From Cycas panzhihuaensis (lineage: Eukaryota; Cycadophyta), in contig CM041465.1 of assembly GCA_023213395.1 (NCBI GenBank), positions 77,321,741-77,385,740 of the forward strand: 64,000 bases of DNA, read 5' to 3'. Position 1 is the stretch's first letter. Each line of letters begins with the position of its first letter. The position numbers and the translations under genes are program-made. This document shows, piece after piece, positions 38,681 through 48,496 of the stretch. The notes beneath the pieces are model-generated. The model was not told where the DNA came from. It did not search any database and saw nothing but the letters and a program-made list of their open reading frames with translations.

Positions 38681-39659
38681 AAGGTATAGGCTTCTTTTTA
38701 AGGTATAACAAGAACAGGGGGTTTAAAATAGTATAAAAATGCTAATAAAATTTTATAGAATGTTGTAAAAAGATTAAATACATATTAGAGAGATGTTTAA
38801 TATCTTTTCAATTGAAAAATTTAAAAGATACTATATATAAAATATGTAATAATGCTAGATTGGAGGTTATTAAGTACATTTATTTTAATATTTTTAAAAA
38901 TCTATAAAAATATTTTAAAAGTTATAAATAATAGTTTCAATTCGAAGAGGAGTGAGTCAATTTCTCAATGAAACTAACAAAACTGAATTCTAATGTAAAA
39001 TAGAAAAGTTATAGTAAAATTGACGACAAGTACTTTTATGGTAAAAGGTTTAAAAAGTGTTAAAAAAGACTAAAATGTTATTTTGGTTGATTAAAATAAT
39101 AATTAAAATAAATTTTAAAAAATTAGATAAATAGATGGTAGTCAAGTTTGGTGAGAGTAGATGATTACAAAATAAATCTGGGTAGAAAATAAATTTTCAG
39201 TGATAAAATATAATTTATTAAAAAAGTGATTTTGTAAAATAAGTTCAAAATATTTAAAAAATTGATGTCTGAATTTAAATTGACTGAAAATGGGTCAAAT
39301 CAGTTTTAAATTAGTCATATGACCAGTCGAAAGAAATCTATAGAAAAAATTTGATGCAATGGGATAGTTTTCATCAGAAATTGATGACCCAGTGAAACGT
39401 TATGGCAAAAAAATGGTAGGTATTCTATATAAAATGAAAAATAAAAAAACATAAAAAAAAAAAAAAAAAAAAAAGTTATAAAGTTATGATCCCCTTTTTA
39501 AAACTAATTAAGGGTCACTTGAGAATGAATGTGACCAGGGGTTAGAGTCTTGAAGAAGGCTAATACTTAAAAATGTGGATTTAAAATTTTATGTAATTTA
39601 TTTTAATTTTTTTAAAATTTATAAAAAAATAAAGAATAAAAATAAAATTTTGAATACAA

Positions 39660-41000
39660 AGTGGCGCCATTACGCCATCGCCACCGTGAATGCATAGACA
39701 CCTATCATGCAGTCATGCTTGCTCCACTCCTGAGCCGTCCTTCGTCGTTGCGTAACTGCAGTCACCCTCTTACGCTGCTGCCGGATCAGCACGTGGCTAA
39801 TGCCATAATCACAGAACTACACGAGGAGTCATTAGGAGACGTCACCACTATGTAGTGATCTGTCATGTGGCTTGAGTCCCTTCTTCTTTTACTTTATCAT
39901 CTTATGTAATTAATCATAAAAGACGCGGATCTCCTAGGCCTATTGTTGAGAGCGTAGAACTCAAGGATGATCTCCGATAAAACAGATTTACTGTAGTTAA
40001 TATGCCTGGGGAAGGTTTCAAAATAAAACAGGAAGAAAATAAGCTCGATGATGAAATTAGGGTAAAAGATGAATATAGTACTATAACAAAAAGAGTTGAG
40101 GGAAATTATGAATATAGGGCTTTGACAGAAAGACGCAAAATAAGAGAAGAATATAAACAAAATGAAACGAGAGGGAGAATGCCTAATCAATTGGTTTGGG
40201 TGGCGCAATATGTAAGATTTTGAGACTATTATTCAGCCTTACACTAAAACAATAGAGCTAGATGATGAGGATATCTCGTACACTACAAATAGGACTATTG
40301 TTTACATGGAAATGGGCAAGTATGTTGGGAGAACTATTTGGTTATGATTCTAGAGTTTTTTCAAGCCCACCAAGAGGCATGGGCAATACGATATTTGTTG
40401 GTAAGCTTCCATAGGAGGCAACTGCTGATGACCTCCACCGATATTTTAACAATTTTGGTGTTATATTAGATGTGTATGTCCTAAAGGATTCAAAGAGAAA
40501 GGGACATGGAGGCTTTAGATTTGTGATTTTTATTGAGGATGGAGTGGCAGATAGGGTTGCTCGAAGGTCACATGAAATCCTTGGGTGTACGGTTATAATA
40601 GACAGTGCTATTCCCCCAAATGATGGAGTGCATGATATTTTACATTCAATAGTTTAGAGTCTGTTGATAGGTTGATGTTAAAAACATATGAATTAGGTGG
40701 ATATACTAAATGTAAGAAAAAAAATCATGGAAATAAGTGCTAATGAAAGAAGTTATTTTTTACCATATTATTGTCAATTTTTTTATATGAATTTCTTGTT
40801 TTTTTTTCTCTATTGTATTATGGAGTTTTTATTACACAAGTTTCTATGCTTCTAGTTTATTGATGTACAACGATTATGTGCTTTATACTTTCTTTTAAAA
40901 AAAAATTTATTTGCACCATTTAAATGCCTTTCTACTTGGTTTCATTTTACTTTGGGCTATAAGTACATATATGTTTAATGTAGCTTTTATCTTTTCAAGG
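39660..41000 (+). pseudogene. Host RRM RNA-binding protein gene fragment in element D leader
   Basis: A frame at 40391-40657 has a full RRM: RNP2-like IFVGKL (40391-40408), an in-frame TAG at 40412-40414 where Gln is usual, DDLHRYFNNFGVILDVYV, RNP1-like HGGFRFVIF, then DGVADRVARRSHEILG and VIIDSAIPPNDG. It resembles a plant hnRNP/TDP-43-like RRM family. In-frame text upstream (FGYDSRVFSSPPRGMG) fits a linker. A T-rich tail (40740-41000) looks like a 3' UTR. The GC-rich stretch 39660-39860 and the open frame 40002-40223 may belong to the same insert but are unrecognised. It runs opposite to element D. Confidence 0.65.
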
Positions 41001-41299
41001 AAGGAATGATGAGATGGCAACAATAAAGTGATTGCTTATATTTAGTGACTATTGTAATGGTAAATTCACTATGAATAAGAAATATCAAAGAGAAAGCTTG
41101 TTTCGAAAATATTCGGCCAACAACAACAAAGACAACTTGACAAAAATAAAACTTGATTCAAATGTTGACGTATGGTTGTTTTTGTGCTTTCAACCTTGTA
41201 GCAGGTTATAAAAAAGGAGATCTGGTTCATCCAATCTCACCACCACACAGGCTCTTAGGGTTTATATGCAAATGGAGTAAATGTAAAATATAGCAGAAA

Positions 41300-41300
41300 A

Positions 41301-41341
<41 letters not shown>
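41300..41341. repeat. TA microsatellite
   Basis: An uninterrupted (TA)n run at about 41311-41341 in the leader of element D. Confidence 0.95.
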
Positions 41342-41345
<4 letters not shown>

Positions 41346-41789
41346 AAAGATGAGTATTGTATTTGAAAATTTTTAAATATATTTTGAAATTTTATAATTT
41401 TAAAAAAAATAATAATAGTAAAAAATATTTAATGGAGGAATATACAATAGAGTCACAGTGAAATCAATTTCTTTTTAAAATATTAATAGAAATATATCAA
41501 ATAAATAAAATGTATGTATATTTGAATATGAAATATTTTAAATATATTGGAGTAGATATATCACAGAAATGAGAAATATATGTTTTATATTTGAAAAAAA
41601 ATATGAAGAACCTGGTAAACAACTGTAGCAAACTTGCAACAGAAAATGAACTTTTGAGGACAAGATCTTATTCAAACTTTCAAACGCATTCTCTAGTAGA
41701 TAAATCTATTGTATATGTTTCTTCAGAAAGTTGAATATGCATCAAAATTTGTAGACCTAAAAAAAGAATTTGAAACAATTGTCAAATAT

Positions 41790-42290
41790 ATGATAAAATA
41801 AGTAGATATGAAAGAAAACTTAAATAAATATTATAGATCTGAAAAAAATATAGCATATCTAAAGTAAATATTACAGATTTGAAAGAATATATAGCAGATT
41901 TAAAATTTTTTTGAATATATATTGTAGATTTAAAATAAATATTGTAGATCAATAGCTAATATTGCAGATCTGAAATAAATCAACTAGAAAATTGTGAAAT
42001 ATTTAATAAAATAAGTAGATCTAAAAAATATATAGTAGATCTGAAAAGGTATATAGTAGATCTAAGAAAATATATAATAGATCTAAAGAAAATTTGAGTA
42101 AATATTATAGATCTAAAGGAAATTTGAGTAAATATTATAGATCTGAATAAAATAAACTAAAAAGTTGTCAAATATTTGATAAAATGAGCAGATTTGAAAG
42201 ATATATAGCAGATCCAAAGAATATGTAGCATATCTAAAGTAAAATATAGCAAATCTAAAATTTTTTTAAATAAATATTGCTTACAGTTGA
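41790..42290. repeat. Degenerate short tandem repeat in element D leader
   Basis: The motif 'tatagcagatctgaaa' and variants ('tagatctaaa', 'gcagatttgaaa') recur irregularly every 20 to 40 bp over about 500 bp. In copia 3 the matching place of the leader also holds degenerate short repeats, but of another motif. Confidence 0.7.
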
Positions 42291-42667
42291 AATCCTGTGT
42301 AGATTTGAAAAAGTATTGGATAAAAAGATCAAATATGTTTGAAAAATATTAAATATATGACAGAAATATATAAAACTTATTGATAAAATTTCTTGTACAG
42401 TGATAAAATTTGATGTTTATTATTTTTCAGCTATGCACTTGCATAAATTTGAAGAAAATTTGAAATATGTTTGTTATATCACAAGTATATCTTCAAGAAT
42501 AATCAAATCTCTAATAAAAAATATAAGAAATTACTGAAAAAATTTACAAAAAATAAATGTGACTAATATTTTGTTTGTTTGAGTAAATCGGCTGCGAATA
42601 ATAATAAATCTTTTTATTTCTTCAAACAAATTTTAACAATAGATCATAAATCCGCTCTAATACCAAA

Positions 42668-43064
42668 TGTAGAAAATCAAATATAGGAGAACATGGCAGA
42701 ACATAAAAGAGATTATTATAAATCAATATATCATTGTTGCACAAACATGAGAGTCATTGTATGCAATCCATTTTATGAAGAGATTAGTACAAATGTCCAC
42801 AATGAAGATGGTGTCTAAAGACAGTAGAGTTGCACACCCTTTAAATTATACAGTTTAGGGGAGGAGGGAAACTCTTCAATTCTTAAAATTTAAATAACAA
42901 TAAAATAATATAAATTTAACTCAAAATAAATTGAACTTAAATTAATTAAATTTACCTTATACTTACTTACACATGTTGAGCACTCACATGTGTAAATTGA
43001 TGAAGATGAGGTGTGCACTCCTAGTTGGAAGGTGGGAGAGGGGTGATGAGCATTAATTCTAACA
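42668..43064 (-). repeat. 5' LTR of element D
   Basis: 397 bp; on the minus strand it begins TGTTAGAATTAATGC and ends TTTCTACA, two bases before the primer-binding site. Confidence 0.85.
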
Positions 43065-44690
43065 AGTACAGCTTTTCATTTGTGAAAATGGTAAATCTAT
43101 TTTATCATGTTAAAATCTATTTTATATATACATCTAAAAGAATCAAAAACTTGTTTGAGCTTGTTTGTCTCTATTTTGAATCTATTTGATTCTATTTTAG
43201 ATTTATTTTTAACCATTGATTTTTTTTTCTACTATTACATTCATAGTCATCTGGTTGGCTCTCCATTTTACATAATTATCTATTTATATTGGCCCTTTAT
43301 TGAGTGAGCATAAGAAATTTTCTATTCCATTTATATGAGACTAAATAAGTGTTAAAAAGTCTGTTGTTTATTTTTATAAATCGTCTTTTCTATCGACTAT
43401 TCGTGGTCATGTGATTGTCCGCAACGTTATGGAGTCTAGTGACCCTACTCCTAGTCATATTATAAAGAGTTAAATCATTTATCCACCTTTGTTTTTGTGC
43501 CCTATGCTTATACATCCCTATGTGAAGACTACTATTGATCTTTGATAGCAGATTTCTGGTACCTATAGTGTTACATATGATCGCCTACTAATTCCAAGGG
43601 GGCTTCATAAAATCTAAACAAAATTCTAATTTAATTAAATCAACAAAAAACTTTCTAAAAAAAATAATATATTAAGATTAAAAAATGAAAAAAGGGGTCA
43701 GTCTTAAAATTTTATTTTTTGATCATTTTTGGAGGTATATTTATAGTTTTGATCATAATTTTATAATTAAGAATTTGATCTATGAATTGTTTGAATTGTT
43801 GGAATCATTACTCAGAGCCAGTCATTTTGATGTATAACATGCTGTACTTTGAAGTTATTTTTATTATAAAATTTTAATTTAAATTTGATACTTTATTTTG
43901 GAGTTCTGCGAGTTGATCAATAAAGTAATTCTTTTTACAAATATTTCATGATCATCTTAATGTATATAAAGATTAATGTTTAAGTTTTGGCCTTAAGAGA
44001 GGTTTATTTTAAACTTAAGTGGTGGTTTAATTAAGTTTATTAATAAAGTTTTTAAAGGAGATAAAAGATGGTCCCAATTGAAGGGAAATGTGGTGAATAT
44101 TTTAGTTTGAGTGATAAATATGCTTGATTGTGTTTGTTCTTAGTGCTTCTAATTATGTTCATGACTAATTTACATTTGTGATGGTTGATTTGCAAGTCTT
44201 AGATGTTGATTTACTTTTACAATGGCTTCTTCCTCATCATTTTTTTTACTCCAAATCTATTGGTGATTTCTAAATTTTATGGAAGAAATTATTTTATGTA
44301 GTCAAGAAAAATTAAATCTACTTTGAAAGTTAGAGAATTATGAAAGATTATTTCTAAATGATTTATAGTTCCTATTCCTATTTCTCTTGTAATTTAGTTA
44401 ACTCTTGATGAAGAGAGTTAAAATTAAACTTGAGAGGAAAGATATTAAAACACTTTATTTCATGTTTTTACTATTGATGATGTAATTTTTTCTTGTATTT
44501 TTAATCTTGTAACTTAAGATTCATGTCAAAATTTAAAGAATAACATTGGGATATAATAAAAAAAAATTTAGGATATATCAAAGGAATACGGATTATAATA
44601 TATATTTTTTGATGAATTTGGATTAATTGATTATTTAAATGCATATTGAGTATATGTATTTAACATTGATTTAGCATCAATATCTTGGAA
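43065..44690. other. Interior of copia E right of element D, mostly unreadable
   Basis: This should hold the copia E pol region, but only its RNase H end (after 44690) is recognisable. The open frame at 43107-43307 is hydrophobic low-complexity sequence and is not supported as a gene. Confidence 0.45.
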
Positions 44691-45040
44691 CATAAAGATA
44701 TAATTAACTATTTTTTAATCTATAGTGAACGTTGAGTACAAAGCAGTTGAAGTAGAGAAGTAATATGGATCAAAATTTTTTTGGAAGATCTATATCAATT
44801 TTAATATAAATTGATAATTATCTTTTATGATAATCGAAGTACAAAATAAATTATCAAGAATCTATTTATGCATAATAAAATAAAGTATATTAAAATTAAA
44901 TATCATTACATGAGGAAATTAATTTAACATCACCAAATTGAATTTCAGTATTACAAGATAGAAGATTATGTTTTAGACATTCTCACCAAAGAATTGTCAA
45001 ATGTCATGCATTTTTAACGTAAAGAAAATCTTAGTATATA
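44690..45040 (+). pseudogene. Copia E RNase H remnant
   Basis: The translation shows VEYKAVEVEK (usually AEYxAxxxA), FFWKIYINFNIN, then YDNRSTK-like, HNKIKYIKIKYHYMRKLI and DYVLDILTKELSNVMHF, the standard C-terminal end of copia pol (KHIxIxYHxIR...ADILTK). Frame changes are needed to join the parts. The tract runs directly into the polypurine tract and 3' LTR. Confidence 0.75.
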
Positions 45041-45063
45041 GTTAAATATGTATTATGGGGGAG

Positions 45064-45313
45064 TATTCAAATATAATCTATATGTATCTCTTGAAATGTA
45101 ATTAACTAAGTTAAAGTTTATGTTTAGGTGATCAATATAAAGGTTAAATATTATTAGATGCAAGTGAGGCAAATGGTCTTATATATGTTCACAACATGAT
45201 TATATAAAGATGTAATAGGTGAGATGTATTACAAATGAAGATTGAAGATTATAATGGAAATATTATAATGATGTTTTATTATTTATGGGTAAATATATCT
45301 TGTGGTTAATTCA
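45064..45313 (+). repeat. 3' LTR of copia E
   Basis: About 250 bp, paired with 33106-33361 and directly preceded by a polypurine tract. The right boundary is placed at 'attca' because the gypsy A reading frame resumes immediately after it. Confidence 0.75.
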
Positions 45314-46960
45314 TGCGCTACAATTAATACACATCTTCTAAGAGCCATCTTTCTTTGGAGTTAAGAGTATAGAGTTGTATATGGGCTTATACTTTCTCTT
45401 ACCATAACTTTCTTTATTAATTCACTAATATGCCAATTTAATTATTCATTTTTTTAGGGATCAATTTGTATATGACTTGATTTGGTAACACAAATTTTAG
45501 AATCAAGTTAATCTGATATTAATATCTTTATTTAATGGTAAACACTCTAACAACTCTTTAGGCATGATATCCTTATACTCTTAGAGTAACATGATGTTGG
45601 TATATCATTATTTTTTATTTTATTTATTATTAATACATAATAAGTTCCTATCTTCCTTATTTCCCTTAGGTTTTTTTTTGTAGTTAATATGGTCTTTACT
45701 TGCCTTTCTTCTTTAGCATCCATTAGGAGAACATCATATCATATCATCATGATATGTATGCATAATAGTAAATTTTATTAAACACATTTGATATATTGCC
45801 ACCTCACTCCCTTTCTTTACCCAAAATATTTTATAGAGGGTAAGATTCCTTTTATACTATAATTTTTATTTTTTTACCATCTTATTGGATGCCATATTTT
45901 CACTTCTACTATCAATATAAGTCTTACAAATCTTATCTCTAGAGGTGCATCTCATCTAGAAGAGATTTTTCCATAGCCATGATTTATTATTTTTTTTTAG
46001 CTTCTATTTTTTATGCACTTGACTTTATTTCAGAGTAATATAAATTCTTCTTAATATCAGTTTCTTCTTAATGTTTATAATAATATTTATAAGTTATTTA
46101 TCAACTTGGGCCAAGTTCACTCTTGGTCATTCCCCTTAGTTTCCTAGTTGATTATAGTGATAAGGATATTTATAGGCCTTATAACCTTCTTCATTACATC
46201 TCAAATAGACAATAGACCTCCTTGATATATTGTTCTCTATCAAAGCTCCTACCTCTTCAGGCTCCTTGGAAACCTTAGCCCCTTGGATGGTTTTAGAAAC
46301 CCCTCTACTTTTGTCTCCCTTGCATCATAGTTTATCTTTTTATTTAATTAGAGGATTCTCCATAGGAGTAGTTTAAGCCACCTATGCCTCTAAATGATGT
46401 TGATGAAACTTTATTTATTATAAATAATTTTCAAGTAGGGTTTTTACTTTAGTTTTCTTTAGTTTTTAATGTAAACTAGTAAGTATCTTTAATACTATTA
46501 ATTTTGAGTATGCTAAGTTTAATTTAGATAGAAAATTTTAGGCTATTTACATATCTAACAATTATTTTTTCTTTTATTTTTTCATGTTCCACCCTAATAG
46601 ATAATTTATAAAATTCATTTGTATAGTCTTAGATACTCATCTCTCGTTGCTTTAAGTTTTAAAATTCTTTTAACAAGGCTTGTGAATAATCCACTAGAAG
46701 GAATTTCTCCTTGAATCTTTTACCATCTTACTCTAAGTTTAAATCTCATCCTTTATTTTTTTCACCCTCCTCATTTGTAGGTGATCCTACCATATCATTG
46801 CGTAACCTTTTAGCTTGGTATACACAAGTTTCACTTTCTTTTCATTTGTAATTTTCTTTCATTCAAAGAATTATTTTATATTGTTTAACCTATTAACTAA
46901 AGTGAACACTTTTTTTTATCCCTTGAGGAATCTTAAAACATTTAAGAAAAAGTCTACTAA
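45314..46960 (-). pseudogene. Gypsy A gag, protease and RT start
   Basis: The minus-strand translation shows gag debris near 46950-46500. A CCHC-like motif lies near 46170-46230 (YLRCNEEGYKAYKYP, with His and the last Cys replaced by Tyr, as expected from CAT to TAT and TGT to TAT). A protease-linker region follows. Then comes the RT start at 45370-45314 (PKKDGS). Decay is heavy, and the boundaries are approximate. Confidence 0.6.
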
Positions 46961-47361
46961 AAATTTATTAATGATAATAAAAGTACAAAAATAGTAAATA
47001 TACCAATCAAAATAGACAATAAATGCAATATGTAGGGCTAGCCAATACTACTCATAACATACTCAATTCACCCAATATCGTTTTTGAGATGGCCAACCCT
47101 CTTTGAGGCAAGGTTACCTCTAGAAATTGTAACCCAAATGGGTGAGTTAATTATAGCAATAAAAGCCAAGTTTATGCTCAAAGAACACAACCATATAATA
47201 ATATAGAATGGGGACTCCAACCCTTGTATATAGAGACATTTAATCTTCAAAAGGAAGTTAGTCAGGAAAGAGAATTCACTGAGACTGAACTTAATATGAA
47301 GTTGGCTAGAAGACAAGCCATGATTAGGCCAAGTAGGAGAGAAATTAGGAATGTAACAAGT
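46960..47361 (-). repeat. Probable 3' LTR of gypsy B
   Basis: On the minus strand, a purine-rich end of pol ('tagtagggaggga') is followed by TTGTTACATTCC at about 47361. A TATA-like 'ctctatatacaa' lies near 47223-47234. Gag remnants of gypsy A start just beyond. No second LTR is in the window, so the left boundary is approximate. An open frame inside (47068-47316) is not a gene. Confidence 0.5.
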
Positions 47362-47369
47362 CCCTCCCT

Positions 47370-48152
47370 ACTAAAAATGATTTAACCTCAAGGCATGGGT
47401 AGATTTGGATGTTGTTACATCCATTCTTCTGATTCCTATGTAGCATCATCTAAATCTAAAGTCTTTCACTTAATGAGGTATTCTTTGACCTTCTTGGATC
47501 ATAATTCTTTTGTTCTTATTTGTAAAATCTCCTATGGTTTAAGGATAATATTTCTTTCTTTATCTAACTCAGGGACTATTGTTTAAGGGATTGTCTTTTT
47601 TCCTACCTTCCTCTTAAGGCAAGATACATGAAAAACATTATGGATCTTGCTTCCTGGTGGTAATGTTAGTTGGTAAGCTACTTTCCTAATTTTCTCAATA
47701 ATTTGATAAGGTTCGAAGAATTGTGGTGCTGATTTTTATCTATTTGTTTGTTTCATTGCTGGTTTCTTATAAGGTTGGAGTCTTAGAAAGACTCGGTCTC
47801 TAACTATGAAACTCCTTTTAGATATTTTGGCATTAGCTTACTATTTTATTCTATTCTATGTTGTATTTAAATTGTCTTTTAAAATCCTTATTGTTTACTC
47901 CATCTGTTCTTGTTATTCATGTCCTACTTGTATCTGCGATACTTTAATCCATGAGGGTATAAATGCTGGATCATACCCATATAATGCTTGGAAAGGTGAT
48001 ATTTTTATTGCTAAGTGGTACCATTCAATCAAATGGAGCCATCGATGCCATTAAGCTTACTTATTAGAAGAAAAGTTTCTTAAATATACTTTTAGGAACT
48101 TGTTGACTTCTTTTGTCTATCCATCTGATTGTGGGTGGTAGGCCATACTCAT
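47370..48152 (-). pseudogene. Gypsy B integrase C-terminal half
   Basis: YHPQSDGQT (core), then W.HLIEW and [47 protein letters not shown], and a chromodomain-like end (EYLIK, then DAT and E.W). The order is typical of plant Ty3/gypsy integrases with a C-terminal chromodomain-type tail. There are scattered stops only. Confidence 0.85.
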
Positions 48153-48496
48153 TGATAGATTTAGAGGAGAAGAGCAGGATATCAGATTGCACACATCTTG
48201 TATTAACTAGTGATTTTCAAAGTTGGCAGTGTTGAAAAATACCAGGGAGGTATTCCCACCCTTTAAATAGAATTTTAGGGAGATAGCAAGTGCCATCACC
48301 CGATCTGCATGTTAGTCGATAAATATTCAAACAATATTAAAAAAAAAATAATAATAAATAATGCACATATTTTAATAATGTTGCATAAGCTCTAGGTGGC
48401 TATTGGGAGGCTTTAGGTACCCTGGGGGGCCTCAAAGGTGGCTTTGAGGGGTCCTAGGTGTATGATTCTTCAGTAGCATTGGGGTTAGTCCCAACA
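48153..48496 (-). repeat. 3' LTR of copia 2
   Basis: 344 bp, starting TGATAGA and ending CCCAACA. It matches 61337-61672 and, more distantly, the copia 3 LTRs (shared 'ctcaaaggtggctttgaggg'). Confidence 0.92.

Larger units (their letters stand above)
35690..39470 (-). repeat. Leader repeat of element D, interrupted by LINE 2
   Basis: The two pieces 35690-35849 and 38700-39470 form one copy of the leader repeat seen at 1-560 and 58450-59365. Reading across the LINE (one copy of the duplicated 19 bp removed) gives an unbroken alignment, so this is a verified filled site. Confidence 0.8.
33968..43064 (-). mobile_element. Copia-type element D (minus), with nested LINE 2
   Basis: Related repeats at 33968-34357 and 42668-43064 act as LTRs. 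On the minus strand the primer-binding site TGGTATTAGAGC (42654-42665) lies just inside the right LTR, so that one is the 5' LTR. The interior has a leader of several kb (with LINE 2 and an RRM gene fragment inside) and a gag remnant (34530-35053), then the 3' LTR; pol is absent. Its leader shares a repeat with copia 3, so the two belong to one family. No clear target-site duplication was found (GGTTC against AGTAC). Confidence 0.78.
33106..45313 (+). mobile_element. Copia element E, carries nested element D
   Basis: A 5' LTR (33106-33361) is followed at once by the primer-binding site TGGTATTAGAGC (33362-33373). The 3' end shows a copia RNase H remnant (44700-45040), a polypurine tract ('atgggggag', 45055-45063) and a 3' LTR (45064-45313). 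Flanks TGCTA and TGCGC share only three bases, so the target-site duplication is decayed or slightly misplaced. The element sits in the RT of gypsy A. Most of its pol is missing. Confidence 0.82.
30640..46960 (-). mobile_element. Ty3/gypsy element A, split by a nested copia element
   Basis: On the minus strand, gag and protease debris run from about 46950 to 45400. RT begins at about 45370 (LLTPKKDGS-stop-KMCINC) and stops at 45314. The same RT resumes at 33105 (NKIIIK... YFTK-like, then the palm), followed by RNase H and integrase down to about 30880. The two halves read as one pol gene once 33106-45313 is removed, which proves the nested insertion. All domains are full of stops. Confidence 0.85.

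Noticed and set aside
39455-39476. Poly(A) run that might mark another LINE 3' end
   Set aside because: No LINE coding sequence precedes it; the upstream sequence is the leader repeat, and no flanking duplication was found.
43107-43307. Hydrophobic 66-codon frame resembling a small membrane protein
   Set aside because: Composition is explained by T-rich low-complexity DNA in the interior of copia E; no motif or context supports a gene.
47068-47316. 82-codon minus-strand frame
   Set aside because: It lies in the probable LTR of gypsy B, after the chromodomain-like end of pol and around a TATA-like box.
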